Source: Myxococcales bacterium UBA5297 (GTDB taxonomy: Bacteria > Myxococcota > Myxococcia > Myxococcales > UBA5297). Taken from it: a DNA stretch of 7,372 nucleotides. Below, in pieces: positions 1 through 5,950 of the stretch (position 1 is its first letter; each line of letters opens with the position of its first letter). The stretch spans positions 64,607 to 71,978 of the forward strand of contig DHSB01000152.1 in the NCBI GenBank assembly GCA_002408385.1, written 5' to 3'. A program made the translations under genes and the position numbers. Below the pieces are notes generated by a model. That model made no database searches, was not told where the DNA came from, and saw only the letters and a list, made by a program, of their open reading frames with translations.

Positions 1-207
1 CATGTCGGGGTGGTCGCCTTCGCCCTTGGTGTTGACCGCGCCGTTGATGCCGCCCTGGGCGCAGACCGAGTGGCTGCGCTTGACCGGCACCATCGAGAAC
101 AGGTCCACCCGCTGGCCGGCCTCGGCGAGCTTGATGGTCGTCATCAGGCCGGCGAGCCCGCCTCCGACGACGATGAAGCGAGGCTTGCTCGAGGGTGAAG
201 AAGCCAT
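1..207 (-). CDS. sdhA: Succinate dehydrogenase flavoprotein subunit, N-terminal 69 residues (cut by window edge)
   Basis: This is the FAD-carrying catalytic subunit of succinate dehydrogenase (complex II), which oxidises succinate to fumarate on the cytoplasmic face of the membrane. Only the first 69 codons are present. Seen: the Rossmann dinucleotide-binding motif VVGGGLAG at residues 13-20, followed by VKRSHSVCAQGGING at residues 42-56. From family knowledge, the His in the RSH motif (His46 here) is the residue that binds FAD covalently. The SVCAQGGINGAVNTKGEGD stretch matches the Bacillus/epsilon-type SdhA subgroup, which fits the anchor gene next door. The ATG at 207 is preceded by AGGAG eight bases upstream. 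It lies 61 bp downstream of sdhC on the same strand, so the two are very likely co-transcribed. The gene continues past the left edge, where sdhB would be expected. Confidence 0.96.
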   Translation of the reverse strand, partial: MASSPSSKPRFIVVGGGLAGLMTTIKLAEAGQRVDLFSMVPVKRSHSVCAQGGINGAVNTKGEGDHPDM

Positions 208-268
208 CGAATCGATCTCCTGCGCCGCGCTCTGGCGCGGCGACCAAACGGATGCGCGAGAAGCGCCT

Positions 269-967
269 CTAGGCGCGGAACTTCAGAAGGATGGCGACCA
301 TCGGAACGGCCATGGCCGCGGTCAGCGCCCAGCCGAGCCACTCCGCGACACGGCGCGAGCGCTCGCCGATGGTCACGCCCCAGGTCCAGAGGAAGCCGCC
401 GAGTCCGTTGCCGAAGTGGAAGGCCGCCGAGAGGACGCCAAGCAGGTAGAGGCCGAGCACCTCGGGGCTCGCCATCGCGCGGGCCATATCCGCGAAGCCG
501 ACGTAGCCCTCATGGCCCGGAACCCCGGCGCCGAGCCCGCGCAGGGTGAGCCCAACCCGCAGGGTGACCACGTGGTAGACGACGAAGGCGAGCACGAGCA
601 CGCCGGTGACCCGCTGGAGCACGTAGAGGTAGTTGCGTCGGTAGGCATAGGCCTTGAGGTTCGGCGAGCCCTCGAGCGCGAGGTAGGTGCCGTAGAGCCC
701 GTGGAAGGCGAGCGGCAGCAGGATCAGGCCGACCTCGACGAAGTAGAAGTACGGCGGCGGGAGCAGCTCGGCGAGCTTGGCGATGGCCGCGTCGTAGGCC
801 TCCGCGCCGCGCAACGCGTTCATGTTCTCGAAGAGGTGGAAGAGCAGGAAGAGGCCGACCGGGACGATTCCGGTCAGGCTGTGAAGGCGCCGCCAGAGAA
901 ACGAGCGATCGGTCTGCGGAGCGACGAGCGCGAGCGTCTCTGTCGTGGGCTGCGCGGAGTGCGCCAT
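269..967 (-). CDS. sdhC: Succinate dehydrogenase cytochrome b558-type membrane anchor subunit
   Basis: This 232-residue membrane anchor of complex II carries heme b and passes electrons from the SdhAB dimer to the quinone pool. Five hydrophobic segments are visible, at about residues 31-49, 74-98, 114-137, 168-193 and 207-229. This is the topology of the single-polypeptide (type B) anchors of Bacillus SdhC and Wolinella FrdC, in which no SdhD is needed. Histidines 44, 89, 132 and 184 sit one per helix and match in spacing the four axial ligands of Wolinella FrdC (44, 93, 143, 182), so two hemes are expected. RRLHSLTG (26-33) and FHFGNGLGG (183-191) are recognisable family motifs. The ATG has GAGGA five bases upstream. 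Type B anchors usually work with menaquinone; that is inferred here, not shown. A promoter candidate lies about 70 bases upstream. Confidence 0.95.
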   Translation of the reverse strand: MAHSAQPTTETLALVAPQTDRSFLWRRLHSLTGIVPVGLFLLFHLFENMNALRGAEAYDAAIAKLAELLPPPYFYFVEVGLILLPLAFHGLYGTYLALEGSPNLKAYAYRRNYLYVLQRVTGVLVLAFVVYHVVTLRVGLTLRGLGAGVPGHEGYVGFADMARAMASPEVLGLYLLGVLSAAFHFGNGLGGFLWTWGVTIGERSRRVAEWLGWALTAAMAVPMVAILLKFRA

Positions 968-1032
968 GGGAATCCTCGCGAGAAGAACTGGCCGGGGAAC
1001 CGATGCTCCCCAGCGCTGCTGCGGTCCGGCCT

Positions 1033-1062
1033 GTCATAGCCGATGCCCGAAGCGTCTTTCAA
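1033..1062 (-). promoter_or_regulatory. Candidate sigma70-type promoter for sdhC-sdhA
   Basis: On the minus strand a -35-like TTGAAA (1057-1062, 5 of 6 to consensus) is followed after 18 bases by TATGAC (1033-1038, 4 of 6). Transcription would start near 1026, leaving a leader of about 59 bases before the sdhC start codon. It is the best such pair I found in the spacer. It is a by-eye match only. Confidence 0.45.
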
Positions 1063-1185
1063 ACAGCCAACACGTCCTCGCTCGTTCGGACACCCGAAGC
1101 CTCGCGCCAGCTCTCCAGGTGTTCGTGCGCCGGCGCCGAGGCTCGCTCTGCGCTGTACGAGCCGAGGGCGGACCGAGCAAGCGGC

Positions 1186-1206
1186 CCGGCGCTGCAGGAG
1201 CGCCGG
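1186..1206 (-). terminator. Strong GC hairpin behind the SCP2-like gene, possible terminator
   Basis: CCGGCGCT (1186-1193) and AGCGCCGG (1199-1206) form a perfect 8-bp stem with a 5-base loop, starting 15 bases beyond the stop codon of the minus-strand SCP2-like gene. No T-tract follows on the minus strand (the next bases are GCCGCTTGC), so it is not a classic intrinsic terminator. It may be a T-poor terminator or an mRNA 3'-end stabiliser. Confidence 0.5.
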
Positions 1207-1221
1207 CGACCCTGAGCGCGC

Positions 1222-1551
1222 CTACGGGCGAAAGAGCCTCTCGACCGCCAACGCCAGCTCGAGGTCCCACGGCTCGAATTGGAGCTTGCCCGAGTAGACG
1301 GCCGCGCGAGCGTCGAGCCGGCCTGACCAGATGGCCTCGAGATCCTGCGCCGTCACCGTGATCCGCATCCGCGGCGGCTCGGCCTCTCCTGCAGTGATCA
1401 GAGGCTCGGCCTCATGGAGCGACCAGCTCCCGCCGCCCTCGCCGAGGACCCGGAACACGACGGGACCGCCGCGCACTCGATGCTCCGGCCTCGCCGCCAG
1501 CCGCCCGACGAGCGCCTGTTCGAAGATTTGCTTGGGCGCGATCGCGCTCAT
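1222..1551 (-). CDS. Small SCP2-like (sterol carrier protein 2 domain) protein
   Basis: This 109-residue soluble protein consists almost entirely of one SCP2-like domain. Seen: a beta-rich N-terminal half (VVFRVLGEGGGSWSLHEA, residues 31-48), a strand RMRITVT (61-67), then DLEAIWSGRLDARAAVYSGKLQFEPWDLELALAVERLF (70-107). The last stretch follows the family pattern of a helix containing the 'D-hydrophobic-x-x-I-x-x-G' turn, a 'GKL' strand and a closing amphipathic helix. SCP2 folds make a hydrophobic tunnel that can bind lipids or fatty acyl groups; the ligand here cannot be predicted. There is no signal peptide. The ATG has AGGAG eight bases upstream. The gene stands alone, is divergent from the histidine kinase, and is followed by a hairpin before sdhC. 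The family call rests on the C-terminal half; the function is open. Confidence 0.75.
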   Translation of the reverse strand: MSAIAPKQIFEQALVGRLAARPEHRVRGGPVVFRVLGEGGGSWSLHEAEPLITAGEAEPPRMRITVTAQDLEAIWSGRLDARAAVYSGKLQFEPWDLELALAVERLFRP

Positions 1552-1658
1552 TGGCTCAACTCCTGAGGTGCCGGCGCAGCTTCTGCCCGCCTTTCTTGCT
1601 GGTCAAGAACTCACCTGCCCCAGAAGCGCTCGGTCTGCGGGGCAATCCGGTCGCCGCG

Positions 1659-1687
1659 TTGGCGGTCGTTTGCCCGGTGTCTAGGTT
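1659..1687 (+). promoter_or_regulatory. Weak candidate promoter for the histidine kinase gene
   Basis: TTGGCG (1659-1664, 4 of 6 to the -35 consensus), a 17-base spacer and TAGGTT (1682-1687, 3 of 6 to the -10 consensus) would start transcription near 1694, about 22 bases before the kinase start codon. The spacing is ideal but the -10 match is poor. Confidence 0.25.
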
Positions 1688-1715
1688 AGGGTGGCAGCGC
1701 TGGGCGGGAGCGGAA

Positions 1716-2738
1716 ATGACCGAACAAGTGGTGCTCATGCGGACGGCCCTCGACGTGCTCTCCGGTCCCCTCGTCATCTGGGACGCGGACGGCACCCTCG
1801 CCTACGCGAGCCGGCGCTTCTACGACACCTTCGGGCTGAGCCCGGACGAGGTCGAGGGTCAACCGGAGCAGGGGCTCGAGGCCGCCTTCGCGCGCCGCGG
1901 CCTCGCGCTGTCGCCCGGGTCGAGTCGCTTCGAGTCTTCCGACGGCGCTCTCTTCGAGCGCAAGAGCCGCCCGCTCGCCGACGGCGCCCGGCTCGAGACC
2001 TTCCACGACCTGTCGACGGCGGCCGAGCAGGCCCAGCGCCGCGAAGAGATCCTGGGGGTCGCCAGCCACGACCTGCGCTCGCCGCTGGCCAACGTGCGCA
2101 GCTATGCCGGCCTGCTGCTCGGCGGGCGCCTGCAGCTCGAGCCGCGCGTCAAGCGCGCCGCCGAGGTCATCGCCCGCAACTCCGACCGGGCGCTGCGACT
2201 GCTGCAGTCTTGGTTCGACACTCAGCGCGCCGAGACCGGCGAGTTCGACGTCGACAAGCAGCCGGTGCCGCTGGCCGACCTCCTGAGCGAGGCCCTCGAG
2301 AGCCGGCGCAGCTTCGCCGCCGAGAAGGGCGTCGAGCTGCTCACCCGCCTGCCCGCGTCGCTGCCACTGGTCGAGGTCGACCGCGAGCGCTTCGGCAACG
2401 CGCTCGGGGCGCTGCTCGACAACGCGCTGACGCGCGCGGAGCCACCCGGGAGCGTCGAGGTCAGCGTCGAGGAGCGCCCGGACGAATTGTGGCTCGGCTT
2501 CACCGATACCGGCCCGGCGCTCTCGCCCGAGGAGAGCAAGGCCGCCTTCGATCGCGACGAGCTGGTGCTGCGCGAAAAGCACCTCGGGGTCGGCTTCGCG
2601 GTGGCGGTCGCCCGCTCGGTGCTGCAGGCCCACGGAGGCACGACCGGAGTCGACTCCTCGGGCGGCAGGACGACCTTCTTCCTGGTCATGCCTCGGCCGA
2701 AGGGTGCTGCCGAGCTCTTGGCCCCTCCGCCAGCGTAG
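1716..2738 (+). CDS. Soluble PAS-domain sensor histidine kinase
   Basis: This is a 340-residue kinase of a two-component system, predicted cytoplasmic because no membrane segment or signal peptide is present. Domain order: an N-terminal PAS-like sensor (about residues 10-100, with GPLVIWDADGTLAYAS and FGLSPDEVEGQ), the HisKA dimerisation domain (about 107-172), and the HATPase_c ATP-binding domain (about 215-328). The H-box is EILGVASHDLRSPLANVRSY, with His118 as the expected phosphorylated residue. The N-box keeps Asn236 (ALLDNAL). The G1 box reads DTGPALS at 264-270, so the second glycine of the usual DxGxG is Ala. The G2 box LGVGFAVA and AHGG are intact. An open frame extends upstream to 1551, but the ATG at 1716 has GGGAG five bases before it and starts the PAS domain sensibly. 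No response regulator gene is nearby, so its partner is unknown. The 3' end overlaps the convergent membrane-protein gene by 53 bp. Confidence 0.92.
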   Translation: MTEQVVLMRTALDVLSGPLVIWDADGTLAYASRRFYDTFGLSPDEVEGQPEQGLEAAFARRGLALSPGSSRFESSDGALFERKSRPLADGARLETFHDLSTAAEQAQRREEILGVASHDLRSPLANVRSYAGLLLGGRLQLEPRVKRAAEVIARNSDRALRLLQSWFDTQRAETGEFDVDKQPVPLADLLSEALESRRSFAAEKGVELLTRLPASLPLVEVDRERFGNALGALLDNALTRAEPPGSVEVSVEERPDELWLGFTDTGPALSPEESKAAFDRDELVLREKHLGVGFAVAVARSVLQAHGGTTGVDSSGGRTTFFLVMPRPKGAAELLAPPPA

Positions 2739-3627
2739 CGACCCTCGACCTGCGCCCGGCCGGCGCGAAGAGCCGCCTCGCCACCACGCGCAGGACCGAG
2801 CCTGCGACCACGCCGGTGCCCGCGCCGAGAATCGCCGCCCCGAGCACCGGCCCGACCGCGGGCAGCGGGTTCGCAGCGCCCATCGCCAGGCCGAACGCGG
2901 CCGCGGCGGCCCCGGGCATCACCACGCCCCCGCGCGCGGCGAGCTTGCCCTCGAGCACAAGGCCCAGGCCGAGCAGCAGCGCCATCGCCGCCCAGGAGAA
3001 GACGGCTGGCAGGCGCCTGCAGACGCGCAGGGTGAGCCCGCTGGCCGACGACTTGCCGTCGAGCGCCTTCAGCGTCACGCGGGTCGCAGCGTGCTCGAGC
3101 CTCAGATCGTGAGCGCGGGCGCTGTGGTCCTCGACGACAGGGCTCGCCCCGCCGCGCCGGCCTCGGCGCAGCGAGCGCAGCAGCTCGAGAGCCCCCTCGA
3201 GCTCGCGTTCGCCGGCCGCGAGCCGATACTCCAGCCGACCCGGCTCACCGCGCTTCAGGGGTGCGCTCGCCAGCAGGCGGTATTCGCCCGGCTCGGGGAC
3301 CTTGAGCGAGTCGCCCGGAGCGCGCAGCACGCCGGTGGCGACCGGCCGGCCGGGCAACAGGACGATAGAGGCGGGCAGTGCGGCCACCAGCAGGCACCCG
3401 AGCCCGAAGACGATTGCGCCGGCGCGCAGCCGGCCGTTCGGGCTCTCGAAGCCCGCGTGGACGGCGATGCCCGCGAGAAGCAGGACGAAGGCGGCCGCCA
3501 CCAGGCTCGCGACCGCTCTCTCGCCCAGCAACCCGAAGAAGTAGGCGAGCGCGAGGAGCGCGGCCACGAGCATGCCGCCTGCGGCCAGCCCCCAGCCTCT
3601 CAACGCCTCACCTGTGCCTGGGTCCAT
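2686..3627 (-). CDS. Multi-spanning membrane protein of unknown function with an extramembrane beta-rich insert
   Basis: I do not recognise this 313-residue protein. Three hydrophobic helices come first (about residues 12-34, 38-58 and 69-91). Then follows a soluble stretch of about 110 residues (95-205), which contains EPGEYRLLAS, RLEYRLAAGERELEG and RVTLKALDGKSSASGLTLRV and looks beta-rich. Further hydrophobic segments follow at about 208-226, 236-254 and 259-283, with a basic C-terminal tail (RRLFAPAGRRSR). The insert may be a small beta-sandwich outside the membrane, but sidedness is not proven. The ATG at 3627 opens the membrane region. Its upstream signal is weak (GAGA six bases before), so the start is less certain than elsewhere. 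The frame stays open far upstream, but that part lacks protein-like composition and is antisense to tatA and the holin-like gene. Its last 53 bases overlap the convergent kinase gene. Confidence 0.75.
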   Translation of the reverse strand: MDPGTGEALRGWGLAAGGMLVAALLALAYFFGLLGERAVASLVAAAFVLLLAGIAVHAGFESPNGRLRAGAIVFGLGCLLVAALPASIVLLPGRPVATGVLRAPGDSLKVPEPGEYRLLASAPLKRGEPGRLEYRLAAGERELEGALELLRSLRRGRRGGASPVVEDHSARAHDLRLEHAATRVTLKALDGKSSASGLTLRVCRRLPAVFSWAAMALLLGLGLVLEGKLAARGGVVMPGAAAAAFGLAMGAANPLPAVGPVLGAAILGAGTGVVAGSVLRVVARRLFAPAGRRSRVATLAEGPRARQHPSAEA

Positions 3628-3964
3628 GTTCGTCTCGAGGTTGTTCGGGCAGCGGGCTCGCTGGCGAAGAGACCGGCTTGCGTCGATACCAAGTCCCCCG
3701 CGAACGCGCCATTTCCGGGCATCGACCGCCTTCTCGGCGCCGCGGCGGTGAGAGCGCCGTTCTGCTCGCGAGGTTCGCCGGCCTGCACGCCGAGCGAGCT
3801 CGCGTTTCCCGACGAGCGGGCAGCTTGTTCGAGGCTCGCGCGTTAGCGGTAGTGCTGCCGGGCCTCGGCTCGAGGCAAAGCGGCGCTCTGCCCGGCGCCG
3901 TTGGCAGCCTCTGTCGAGACTTGGTAGCTTCACCGCCCTGTTCGTCCTCGCGAGGGATACCGCC
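3628..3964. other. Divergent intergenic region between the membrane-protein gene and tatA
   Basis: This 337-bp stretch holds no gene that I can support. Open frames crossing it have no ribosome binding site and no recognisable content. It must contain the promoters for the two divergent genes. The only suggestive element for tatA is TTGGCA at 3901-3906 with TAGCTT at 3925-3930 (18-base spacer), a weak pair. A nested inverted repeat at 3857-3896 is listed separately. Confidence 0.6.
3857..3896. repeat. Nested inverted repeat upstream of tatA
   Basis: GCCGGGC (3857-3863) pairs perfectly with GCCCGGC (3890-3896). Inside it GCCTCG (3862-3867) and CGAGGC (3871-3876) form a 6-bp stem with a 3-base loop. 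An alternative 6-bp stem is CGGCGC (3881-3886) with GCGCCG (3895-3900). These could be alternative RNA structures or a protein-binding dyad about 70-110 bases before tatA. In DNA this GC-rich, chance stems are common, so confidence is low. Confidence 0.3.
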
Positions 3965-4168
3965 GTGCCAAAAGCCACTGAGCTTCTGATCATCCTCTTA
4001 ATCGTGTTGCTGCTCTTTGGTGCCAAGCGGCTTCCCAGTCTCGCCAAGGCGCTCGGCTCTTCGATCCGCGACTTCAAGAGGGGCATCTCCGGGAGTGAGG
4101 AGCAGCAGCAGGCGGCCGCCGACGAGAAGGTCTTGCCCTCGACTGGCGATCCGCAGTCCAAGGCATAG
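3965..4168 (+). CDS. tatA: Sec-independent (twin-arginine) protein translocase subunit TatA
   Basis: TatA oligomers form the protein-conducting element of the Tat system, which exports folded proteins across the inner membrane. This 67-residue protein is of normal length for a small TatA. Seen: a short polar start with Glu6, one transmembrane helix (about 7-19), the hinge FGAKRLP at 18-24, an amphipathic helix ending in IRDFKRGISG (34-43), and a charged, Gln/Glu-rich tail. The start is GTG, with GAGGG eight bases upstream, and no in-frame ATG competes. Codon 12 is TTA, a rare leucine codon at this GC content. No tatB or tatC is adjacent, so these are expected elsewhere in the genome. TatB is less likely, because the protein is short and has the TatA hinge. 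Confidence 0.92.
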   Translation: MPKATELLIILLIVLLLFGAKRLPSLAKALGSSIRDFKRGISGSEEQQQAAADEKVLPSTGDPQSKA

Positions 4169-4211
4169 CGGCGCGCGACAGACCGCCGACGGTCGAGAGT
4201 CGAGAGTCGGC

Positions 4212-4235
4212 TGCCCGGGCTTCGCCCGCCCGGCA
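4212..4235. terminator. Possible hairpin terminator after tatA
   Basis: TGCCCGGGC (4212-4220) pairs with GCCCGGCA (4228-4235) to give an 8-bp stem with one bulged C and a 7-base loop, starting 44 bases after the tatA stop. It has no T-tract. Just before it, GTCGAGA occurs twice in tandem (4192-4198 and 4199-4205), a minor direct repeat. The remainder of the 209-bp gap to the next gene shows nothing clear. Confidence 0.3.
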
Positions 4236-4377
4236 ACGCGCGGCATCCCCTTGAGCCCGCCTGCACCTTCTCGGCAGTCCTGCTTCGCCTGGCAGCCCCT
4301 CGGCCACCGAAGCGAGCCATGTCGCTGCGCCGCACCCATCCTATTTGCCAGGGACATGTTTGGCCGAGGAGCATCCG

Positions 4378-4908
4378 ATGGCAGACCGCACCGAGAGGTT
4401 CGTGCCCAGTGAAGCGCCGCGGGTCGAGACACGACTCGAGCCGGCGGTCGAGGCGAGGCCCGCCCGGGAGAGACGCAGGATCGCACCCCCGCCCCGTGAG
4501 CAACCGGCCACCCTCGCCGAGGCGATCAACGAGCTCTCCGACGGCTTCAGCACGCTGCTGCGCGGCCATCTGCAGCTTGCGCGGGTCGAGATGAAGCAGG
4601 AGATGCGCCTGGTCGCCAAGGACATGGCGATGGAGCTCGCCGGAGCGCCCGCGGCGCTGTTCGGCTTCCTGCTGCTGACGGTCGCCGCGGCGCTCGCCCT
4701 CGCGCTCGTGGTCCCTTACTGGGCGGCGTTTCTCATCGTCGGCGGCCTGGTCTTCTTCGTCGGCCTGGGCGTGATGGCCTGGGGCGCGATGCGCCTGCGC
4801 AAGCAGAAGATCGACCTGCCGGCGTCGAGCTCCGAGTTGAAGCGCGGCCGTGACTGGGCCCCGACGCTGCGCGAATCGCCCGATCGCATGCGCGAGCACC
4901 TCCACTGA
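4378..4908 (+). CDS. Holin-superfamily-III-like (Phage_holin_3_6 type) membrane protein
   Basis: This 176-residue inner-membrane protein resembles the chromosomal 'phage holin family protein' group (Phage_holin_3_6). Seen: a disordered, Arg/Pro/Glu-rich N-terminus (1-43), a long amphipathic helix (about 44-86, including LLRGHLQLARVEMKQEMRLV), two adjacent transmembrane helices (about 89-112 and 114-138), and a basic cytoplasmic tail. The helix carrying 'LARVEMKQE' before two helices is the family signature. Members are widespread on bacterial chromosomes and mostly uncharacterised; the name does not imply phage lysis, and no phage genes are nearby. The ATG at 4378 has GAGGA seven bases upstream and is preferred over an in-frame ATG at 4345 without a good site. 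It may be co-transcribed with tatA, 209 bp upstream. Confidence 0.8.
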   Translation: MADRTERFVPSEAPRVETRLEPAVEARPARERRRIAPPPREQPATLAEAINELSDGFSTLLRGHLQLARVEMKQEMRLVAKDMAMELAGAPAALFGFLLLTVAAALALALVVPYWAAFLIVGGLVFFVGLGVMAWGAMRLRKQKIDLPASSSELKRGRDWAPTLRESPDRMREHLH

Positions 4909-5013
4909 GACGGCGGGCCGCTTCGCACCTCGGCGGGGCTCTCCGGGTTTGGGGGAGAAGTTTTGCCGTCTGGGCAACCGCGCCGAGGAACAGTACGCGG
5001 CGCTCGAGCTGAT

Positions 5014-5033
5014 CCCGGGCGCCCTCTCCCGGG
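5014..5033. terminator. Possible bidirectional hairpin between convergent genes
   Basis: CCCGGG (5014-5019) and CCCGGG (5028-5033) form a 6-bp stem with an 8-base loop in the 161-bp gap between the holin-like gene (plus) and the small helical gene (minus). The position suits a shared terminator, but no T-tract follows on either strand. Confidence 0.25.
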
Positions 5034-5069
5034 CCTCGCACGACGGAGCCGACGCGCGCGCAACGCTGG

Positions 5070-5411
5070 CTAGCTCGAGCGGTGCTGGGCGATGTGCATC
5101 AGCCGCCGGCGCAGGTTGTTGACCACCACCACGAGGTAGTCGAGCCGGTCGAGCACCGCGGTGTCGTCGGCGAGGTCGACGAGGTCGGCGGCCCGCGCTT
5201 CGGGGCTCGAGAGCAGGCGCAAGACGTCTGTGAAGAAGGCCTCGACCTCTTCGAGCGCAACCCCACCCTCGCGCAGGTCGTCCTCGATGAACTCGAGGTG
5301 CAGGGGGTCCGGATCGTTGGCACGGCGCATCCGCGCGCGCAGCTTGCCGAGGACGGCTCGAATCTCCTCGCCATCGAGCTCCGGTCGGGAGCCTGCCATC
5401 AGCTCTCTCAT
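5070..5411 (-). CDS. Small helical protein of unknown function, coupled to the winged-helix regulator
   Basis: I do not recognise this 113-residue protein. It looks soluble, acidic in its first half and all-helical. A helix with EEIRAVLGKLRARMRRA (15-31) comes first, then DPDPLHLEFIEDDLREG (33-49), then VALEEVEAFFTDVLRLLSS (51-69), and finally a longer C-terminal helix, VLDRLDYLVVVVNNLRRRLMHIAQ (86-109). The hydrophobic, then basic character of the last helix could serve pairing with a partner. There is no signal peptide, and the VVVV run is too short and too flanked by charges for a clear membrane helix. The ATG overlaps the stop of the upstream regulator as ATGA, and an AAGGAAGG-type ribosome site lies six bases upstream. 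Both features argue for translational coupling. Its job may be linked to the regulator, for example as a binding partner; this is inference. Confidence 0.82.
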   Translation of the reverse strand: MRELMAGSRPELDGEEIRAVLGKLRARMRRANDPDPLHLEFIEDDLREGGVALEEVEAFFTDVLRLLSSPEARAADLVDLADDTAVLDRLDYLVVVVNNLRRRLMHIAQHRSS

Positions 5412-5932
5412 CGCTGACCTTCCTTTCTCGCCGCGAGGGGCTCGAGAGCCCCGGGATGCTTGGTGGGTGGCTCGCTCCGCGCCCCCAGCAGGACGCCTCC
5501 CGGTGTTCTGCCCTCGATCTCCGAGGGCAGGAAGACCCGATAGAGCGTCCCGCGATTGTCGCGGTGATGCGCGCGAACGGCGCCTGCCTGCTCGAGGGCG
5601 TCGAGGACTCGGTTCAAACGCCGTTCGCTGAGGCCCAGCCGCGCCTGCAGCTCGCGTCTTGGAACGCGGCAGAAGTTGCGGCCGCAGCCCAAGGAGAGGC
5701 GCAGGAAATGAAAGTAGGCCGCCTGCACCTCGGCCTCGAGCTTTGGCGCCAGCGAGTCGAAGGCCTCCAACGGCACCGGCGCGAAGCCGCCGGTGACGGC
5801 CACGGCGCCCAGCAGGTCGCCCTGGTACTCGAAGCGCCGCAGATCGCCCGGAAGCAGGGCCTCGGCCGCCCCCAGCGCCTCGGCCATCCCGAGCGGTTCC
5901 GTCCGCAGCACCCTCGCGCTCGCTTGCGACAC
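5408..5932 (-). CDS. Winged-helix DNA-binding protein, probable transcriptional regulator
   Basis: This is a 174-residue protein if read from GTG 5932. After an N-terminal part without known motifs, a winged-helix domain spans about residues 60-140: AYFHFLRLSLGCGRNFCRVPRRELQ, then the helix-turn-helix LQARLGLSERRLNRVLDALEQAGAV (about 95-119), and a wing with RGTLYRVFLP (127-136). The pattern 'YxHFLRLSxGxGRNxCRVxxxEL...LGLS' is one I associate with HTH proteins related to replication-initiator or helix-turn-helix regulators; the exact subfamily is not certain. The C-terminal 38 residues look disordered. Start choice: GTG 5932 has GGAG seven bases upstream. A TTG at 5965 (GGGAG nine bases upstream) would add 11 residues but sits inside a stem-loop that begins at the predicted transcript start. 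ATG 5887 lacks a good site. The gene is coupled to the 5070-5411 gene by an ATGA overlap. Confidence 0.82.
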   Translation of the reverse strand: MSQASARVLRTEPLGMAEALGAAEALLPGDLRRFEYQGDLLGAVAVTGGFAPVPLEAFDSLAPKLEAEVQAAYFHFLRLSLGCGRNFCRVPRRELQARLGLSERRLNRVLDALEQAGAVRAHHRDNRGTLYRVFLPSEIEGRTPGGVLLGARSEPPTKHPGALEPLAARKEGQR

Positions 5933-5950
5933 CCGACCTCTCCGCGCAAA

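Larger units (their letters stand above)
968..1221. other. Intergenic spacer between the SCP2-like gene and sdhC
   Basis: This 254-bp stretch has no convincing gene. Open frames here lack ribosome binding sites and recognisable protein content. It holds the candidate sdhC promoter and a hairpin directly behind the SCP2-like gene, both listed separately. This supports separate transcription of the two minus-strand units. Confidence 0.7.

Noticed and set aside
2..1039. Long plus-strand open frame opposite sdhA and sdhC
   Set aside because: Its translation is low-complexity Glu/Ala/Arg/Gly sequence typical of the antisense of a GC-rich gene, and the minus strand carries clearly recognised SdhC and SdhA.
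1578..1606. Minus-strand promoter for the SCP2-like gene with TTGACC at 1601-1606
   Set aside because: The -35-like element is good, but no acceptable -10 element occurs at 16-18 bases (best is GAAGCT, 2 of 6).
1691..3112. Arg/Ala-rich plus-strand frame overlapping the kinase
   Set aside because: It is almost entirely Arg, Ala and Gly, the usual look of a +1 frame shadow in GC-rich DNA, and it spans two real genes on opposite strands.
4192..4205. GTCGAGA tandem repeat as a CRISPR or mobile-element trace
   Set aside because: There are only two copies of a 7-base unit with no spacers and no flanking inverted repeats; chance or slippage is sufficient.
4378..4908. Prophage or phage remnant suggested by the holin-like gene
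   Set aside because: This family is common on chromosomes outside prophages, and no integrase, endolysin, structural gene or attachment site is visible in the window.
3628..4977. Upstream extension of the minus-strand membrane-protein frame
   Set aside because: The frame stays open because stop codons are rare at this GC content. The extension runs antisense to tatA and the holin-like gene, shows no protein-like pattern, and the ATG at 3627 opens the hydrophobic region.
5070..5932. Classic toxin-antitoxin pair
   Set aside because: Gene order and overlap would fit, but neither protein shows a toxin fold or motif that I can name, and the winged-helix protein is larger than a typical antitoxin. 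Kept only as an unspecified module.
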